A program made the position numbers and the translations under genes. 64,000 nucleotides of DNA from Trichomonas tenax (taxonomy: Eukaryota; Parabasalia; Trichomonadida; Trichomonadidae): contig JALKBU010000140.1 in the NCBI GenBank assembly GCA_023091735.1, forward strand, positions 1 to 64,000, in the 5' to 3' direction. The notes beneath the pieces are model-generated. The model did no database searches. It worked only from the letters and a program-made list of their open reading frames with translations, and was not told where the DNA came from. Shown piece after piece: positions 60,797 to 64,000 of this stretch. Positions within the stretch are counted from its first letter, which is position 1; every line of letters starts with the position of its first letter.

Positions 60797-60994
60797 ATGA
60801 GCAAGGAAACAAAGGCCATTGTTCAACAAGAGGACATCGATATTCAGCACGACGACGAGTTCGAGGATTTCAAGATTGGCTCCAGGGCTGTTTCTGACGA
60901 AAAGAAGCATGCTGAATGGATGGATGATTGGGATGACGATAATAACGATAGTTTCTCACAGATTCTCAAAGCTCAGCGCGAGGTTGTTCATTAA
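60797..60994 (+). CDS. SEM1: SEM1/DSS1, 26S proteasome lid subunit
   Basis: A 65-residue acidic protein. The family's two acidic-aromatic clusters are both present: DDEFEDFKIG (about 19-28) and EWMDDWDDDNNDSFSQ (about 40-55), followed by a short helix LKAQREVVH. DSS1/SEM1 is an intrinsically disordered subunit of the proteasome lid that also binds ubiquitin and BRCA2- and TREX-2-type partners. The length is normal for the family. It is the second ubiquitin-system gene here besides the USP. Confidence 0.88.
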   Translation: MSKETKAIVQQEDIDIQHDDEFEDFKIGSRAVSDEKKHAEWMDDWDDDNNDSFSQILKAQREVVH

Positions 60995-61464
60995 AAACTA
61001 TTTCTAAATAGAAAAAATGTAGATTTACAAAAATTTTATATTTTACTTGAAATGCAGCATAATTCTCTACTACACATATACAAACATATTGAAAAATTAT
61101 CTACACATCAAATTATCAATAAGTTTTTTTTTGATTTTTTCATAATATGTTATTTTAGAACTTTTTGCATTAGCAGCATCTTATTATGATGCGTTTTAAT
61201 GCAAGATTTTATGCTGATTTTTAGGGTTATGTTAAAAATATTATGAAATGAATTATTGTCTATTGAATTGACCAAAAATCTTTTGACACCAGTTTTGAGT
61301 GCTCATGAAGATGCTGTGATTAAAAGATTGTAATGTTCACAAAAACTGTGTGATTACCAACTTAATTTTTTTGAGAATTATGTTTTCCAAAGCTATTGCT
61401 AAAGAAGAACACAATTAAAAACGAATTCATAAAAAAAGTTGTACGTTTAATAAAATATATAAAC
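60995..61464. other. AT-rich spacer
   Basis: About 470 bp, no gene. The first 69 bp upstream of the kinesin ATG are open in frame but begin with TTG. Confidence 0.5.
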
Positions 61465-63156
61465 ATGAAGAATCAAGTCCGTGCGACCTCTAATAAAGAG
61501 AATAAGGATTTGAATTCTATCAACTCTGCCACGGACATTTCAACATTGAACTCGAAAAGCAAATTGAAATCGCCGAAAATGCCAATCGAATCAATTCAGA
61601 AAATTCCTGAAATTAAAAACAACTCTGATGACAAGATAAAGGTTTACCTGAGAGTGAGGCCTCCTTTGCAGGACGAAGAATCGTTTGATTTCTCAATAGA
61701 CGGGAAAACAATAATAATTCCACCACAAAAAACAGCCAATTCTTCTTTCTTCATCGATAACAAGACTTTCACTTTCAGAAGCATTCTCGGTGCTCACTGC
61801 AAACAGTCTCAAGTATACGAAAAAGTCGCAGAACCTTTGATTAATGATTTTCTTGCCGGAAATGACGTTTTAATTTTCTGCTACGGCAACACAAATGCCG
61901 GAAAGACATACACTGTCATGGGAACTGACGATAACCCAGGTATTTTGCCTCGTTTATTAGAGCGCGTCGTTCCAGATATTCTATCACAAGGAAACGAATC
62001 AACACAGCTTTACGCCACATTCAATGAAATATATAATGAGAGAATCATCGATTTACTGAACGTTGAGAAGATGAAAGACACTTTAACCATCGGGATTAAT
62101 AATCTAGGTGACACTGAGATTAAAGGCTGCATTGAGTTCGGAATTAAGTCCATTGATGATGTTAAGAAGGTTATTGCTCTCGGAATCGAAGGCCGCCATA
62201 GAGGATGCACGGAGTTCAATGAAGACAGCTCAAGATCTCACACAGTGTTTAGATTGAAGCTTGTCAATGGAAAGAACTACTCATGGTTCTCTGTTGTCGA
62301 TCTTGCAGGTTCAGAGAGAGTTTCTGTCATCAATTCCGAGCAGGGATCTTTCCGTGAAGCTTGCAACATCAACAAATCGATGCTTGTTCTCGGAAAGTGC
62401 ATAAGAAGTCTTCGCGAGCAGAGCACACCTGGATCACAGAAGATTCCTATCCCTTATAGAGAATCAAAGCTGACCCACATATTCAAGAACTTATTCGAAC
62501 CCACAAAACGTCAAGCACAAGCAGCAATGATTATCAATATTTCTCCATGCATTCAGCAGATTAATGATACTTTGTTTGCACTCCAATTCGCTGCTAAAGC
62601 CTCAGAGTGCTCTATCAGACAGGTATCTCTGTCTGGCGATGCTGCTAATGGCGGCAGCTCTACAGGTGTCAATCTTTTACTTGAAGATCACATTGATCCA
62701 GACAGCCCAGAATATATCGAAAGATCTCTCAGAGTTCAAGTGCAGAAAGAAATGGAAGAATATTTGTTGCAAGCACAAATGCAATACGAACACCAGCTCA
62801 ATGCTATGACGCAGAAGGCAGGTGAAGTTGCAAGACTCCGCAATGAGTCCCAAATCAGTTTTGGAACGACTTGCGCTGAACTTGAAAGACTTAAATCGAT
62901 TCTCAATGAGACTGTTGCAGAGAATGAGAATTTGATTGCTGAGATAGAAGGACTGGATAAGGAAGGACAGGAATCCTATGCAAAGACTTTGGCTGCTATG
63001 GAGGAGTCAAAGAAATTGCAAAATGAAGTTGATTTCCTCAAGAAAACTTTAGAACAGATTTCAATTTCAGTTTCCAGCGAAAAGCTGGTTTCAAACAGCG
63101 AAAATTCAAAAGGTTTTGAGGAGATTTATAAGCTCCCAGTGCAGATAATGATATAA
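61465..63156 (+). CDS. Kinesin motor protein, kinesin-6-like
   Basis: 563 residues starting at the ATG at 61465. The motor domain occupies about 56-400: KVYLRVRPP, P-loop GNTNAGKT (141-148), GILPRLLERV, switch I NEDSSRSHT (about 252-260), switch II DLAGSER (279-285), and PYRESKLTHIF with FAAKASEC near its end. The P-loop with Asn in place of the usual Ser/Gln and the GILPRLL phrase resemble KIF20/KIF23 (kinesin-6), which act in the spindle midzone and cytokinesis, but the long loop insert of that family is absent, so the subfamily is uncertain. A serine-rich neck (about 415-435) and a coiled coil (about 445-545) follow; there is no further tail domain. All ATPase motifs are intact. Confidence 0.92.
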   Translation: MKNQVRATSNKENKDLNSINSATDISTLNSKSKLKSPKMPIESIQKIPEIKNNSDDKIKVYLRVRPPLQDEESFDFSIDGKTIIIPPQKTANSSFFIDNKTFTFRSILGAHCKQSQVYEKVAEPLINDFLAGNDVLIFCYGNTNAGKTYTVMGTDDNPGILPRLLERVVPDILSQGNESTQLYATFNEIYNERIIDLLNVEKMKDTLTIGINNLGDTEIKGCIEFGIKSIDDVKKVIALGIEGRHRGCTEFNEDSSRSHTVFRLKLVNGKNYSWFSVVDLAGSERVSVINSEQGSFREACNINKSMLVLGKCIRSLREQSTPGSQKIPIPYRESKLTHIFKNLFEPTKRQAQAAMIINISPCIQQINDTLFALQFAAKASECSIRQVSLSGDAANGGSSTGVNLLLEDHIDPDSPEYIERSLRVQVQKEMEEYLLQAQMQYEHQLNAMTQKAGEVARLRNESQISFGTTCAELERLKSILNETVAENENLIAEIEGLDKEGQESYAKTLAAMEESKKLQNEVDFLKKTLEQISISVSSEKLVSNSENSKGFEEIYKLPVQIMI

Positions 63157-63354
63157 GATGTGGAATTTTATACAATTTTGTTTCTAATTTTTAATACTAA
63201 TAAAACTATTATATGTGATTTTTATATTTATACGCGCAATTGTTTCTATACCATATATGTTTCTTTTGAGAAGCAATATTTGAAATATATAATATAATTT
63301 GAAAATCAATTGAAAATAGTGAACTTTTATCGAAAGAACAAACAGAAATTGAAT
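63157..63354. other. Short AT-rich spacer between convergent genes
   Basis: About 200 bp; nothing recognised. Confidence 0.5.
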
Positions 63355-63834
63355 TCAATCGATATATGTAACAACCTGTTGCCAACCTTGATAGAATAAG
63401 ATAATAAATGGCGGAATTAAGTTGGCAATACCAGTGTTTAATACAGCTTTGTATTCTGACTTTGAAACAGTTCCTTTTTCGAAATCAATGCGATATTTAA
63501 TCAATATTAAATTGATTGACAAGAAAACGACAAGAATTTGGGAAACATAAACGGTGTACAAGAACAAATTAAGGAAAAGAGCTCCTGTTAAATTTAATGG
63601 ATTGTTATTATTCCTTGAAATGATTAGATTGTTGATAGCTGATGCAATGAGTACCGCCCAGCATATGATAAGTAATTTGATTTTGCGTTTAGATTTTTGA
63701 ATTTCGACTTCAACTGAAGCTCTTATCTTATATAAAGCACAGCAGTTGAAAATGAATCCTATAGTTTCAATGAGTGCGCCCAATGTGTGGAGAATGAAGA
63801 AAATAATCGCACTGAATGGATCTATGAAATACAT
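63355..63834 (-). CDS. Small polytopic membrane protein, unknown function
   Basis: 159 residues with four predicted transmembrane helices (about 8-30, 50-68, 82-108 and 136-152), linked by short basic loops such as KIRASVEVEIQKSKRKIK. The ATG at 63834 is used because the preceding codon is TTG. A TGACAATGTAAA variant of the recurrent promoter motif lies 25-36 nt upstream on the minus strand. No enzyme or transporter signature is recognised. Trichomonads have many small four-helix membrane proteins of unknown role. The rest of the window beyond it is spacer. Confidence 0.6.
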   Translation of the reverse strand: MYFIDPFSAIIFFILHTLGALIETIGFIFNCCALYKIRASVEVEIQKSKRKIKLLIICWAVLIASAINNLIISRNNNNPLNLTGALFLNLFLYTVYVSQILVVFLSINLILIKYRIDFEKGTVSKSEYKAVLNTGIANLIPPFIILFYQGWQQVVTYID

Positions 63835-64000
63835 CAAAATGTCACCTTTTAAACAAATTTTACATTGTCAGATTGGCAAATTATTTTTTCTGGTGGTAAA
63901 ATTTCAAATTTAAACTTGATCTAAAATCGCACACAGCTTTGTTTTAGTGATTTTCACATTGATGCCACAAAATATATGTCGCAATTCATATAATGTTTAA
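63835..64000. other. AT-rich spacer at window end
   Basis: It holds the TGACAATGTAAA motif (63859-63870, minus strand) and no gene. Confidence 0.5.

Overview
The window looks like nuclear DNA of a parabasalid protist, most likely a Tritrichomonas-type trichomonad. The reasons are very AT-rich spacers, intronless protein genes, trichomonad gene families (a BspA-like TpLRR remnant, two Pmp-like beta-helix surface proteins, a fused G6PD/6-phosphogluconolactonase, mariner remnants), start codons 6-15 nt behind an Inr-like TCAYWWTT element, and TAAA overlapping or adjoining stop codons. The genus is an inference; no rRNA, tRNA, CRISPR or intron was recognised.

Layout. 0.4-9 kb: a helical-repeat protein, an RFC4-like clamp-loader subunit, a mariner remnant, a frameshifted BspA-like gene, a coiled-coil protein and cysteinyl-tRNA synthetase. 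10.9-24 kb: a Pmp-like membrane protein, a broken Vps33 (SM protein) gene, a LisH-like small protein, a tail-anchored CS/TPR protein, a second Pmp-like protein, a polytopic GT-C-like membrane protein, a 759-bp inverted repeat, and G6PD::6PGL. 25-41 kb is gene-poor: a small unknown protein, a tail-anchored protein, a DUF3237 pseudogene with three in-frame stops, an unknown 250-aa protein, a TALE-type homeobox protein, an ARM-like gene with a stop at codon 12, and a deleted copy of the palindrome repeat. 41.8-64 kb is denser: an mRNA capping-enzyme-like protein that has lost its catalytic residues, a decayed acidic gene, an ARM-like protein, a DUSP-USP deubiquitinase, a DNAAF5-like HEAT protein, a broken DUF1963-like gene, a coiled-coil protein, a transposase-type HTH protein, a SEP-domain protein (UBXN11-like), an RRM protein, a 1.1-kb TA-flanked transposon remnant, SEM1/DSS1, a kinesin and a four-helix membrane protein.

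The genes are mostly independent housekeeping units: DNA replication, translation, pentose-phosphate NADPH supply, ubiquitin/proteasome, axoneme assembly, membrane traffic and surface proteins. Two promoter types seem to divide them. One is the Inr just before the ATG. The other is a TTTACATGWCA-type element, often repeated, 20-45 nt or more upstream. The most interesting items are the capping-enzyme pseudoenzyme, the second promoter motif, the number of broken genes whose promoters survive, and the palindromic repeat family.
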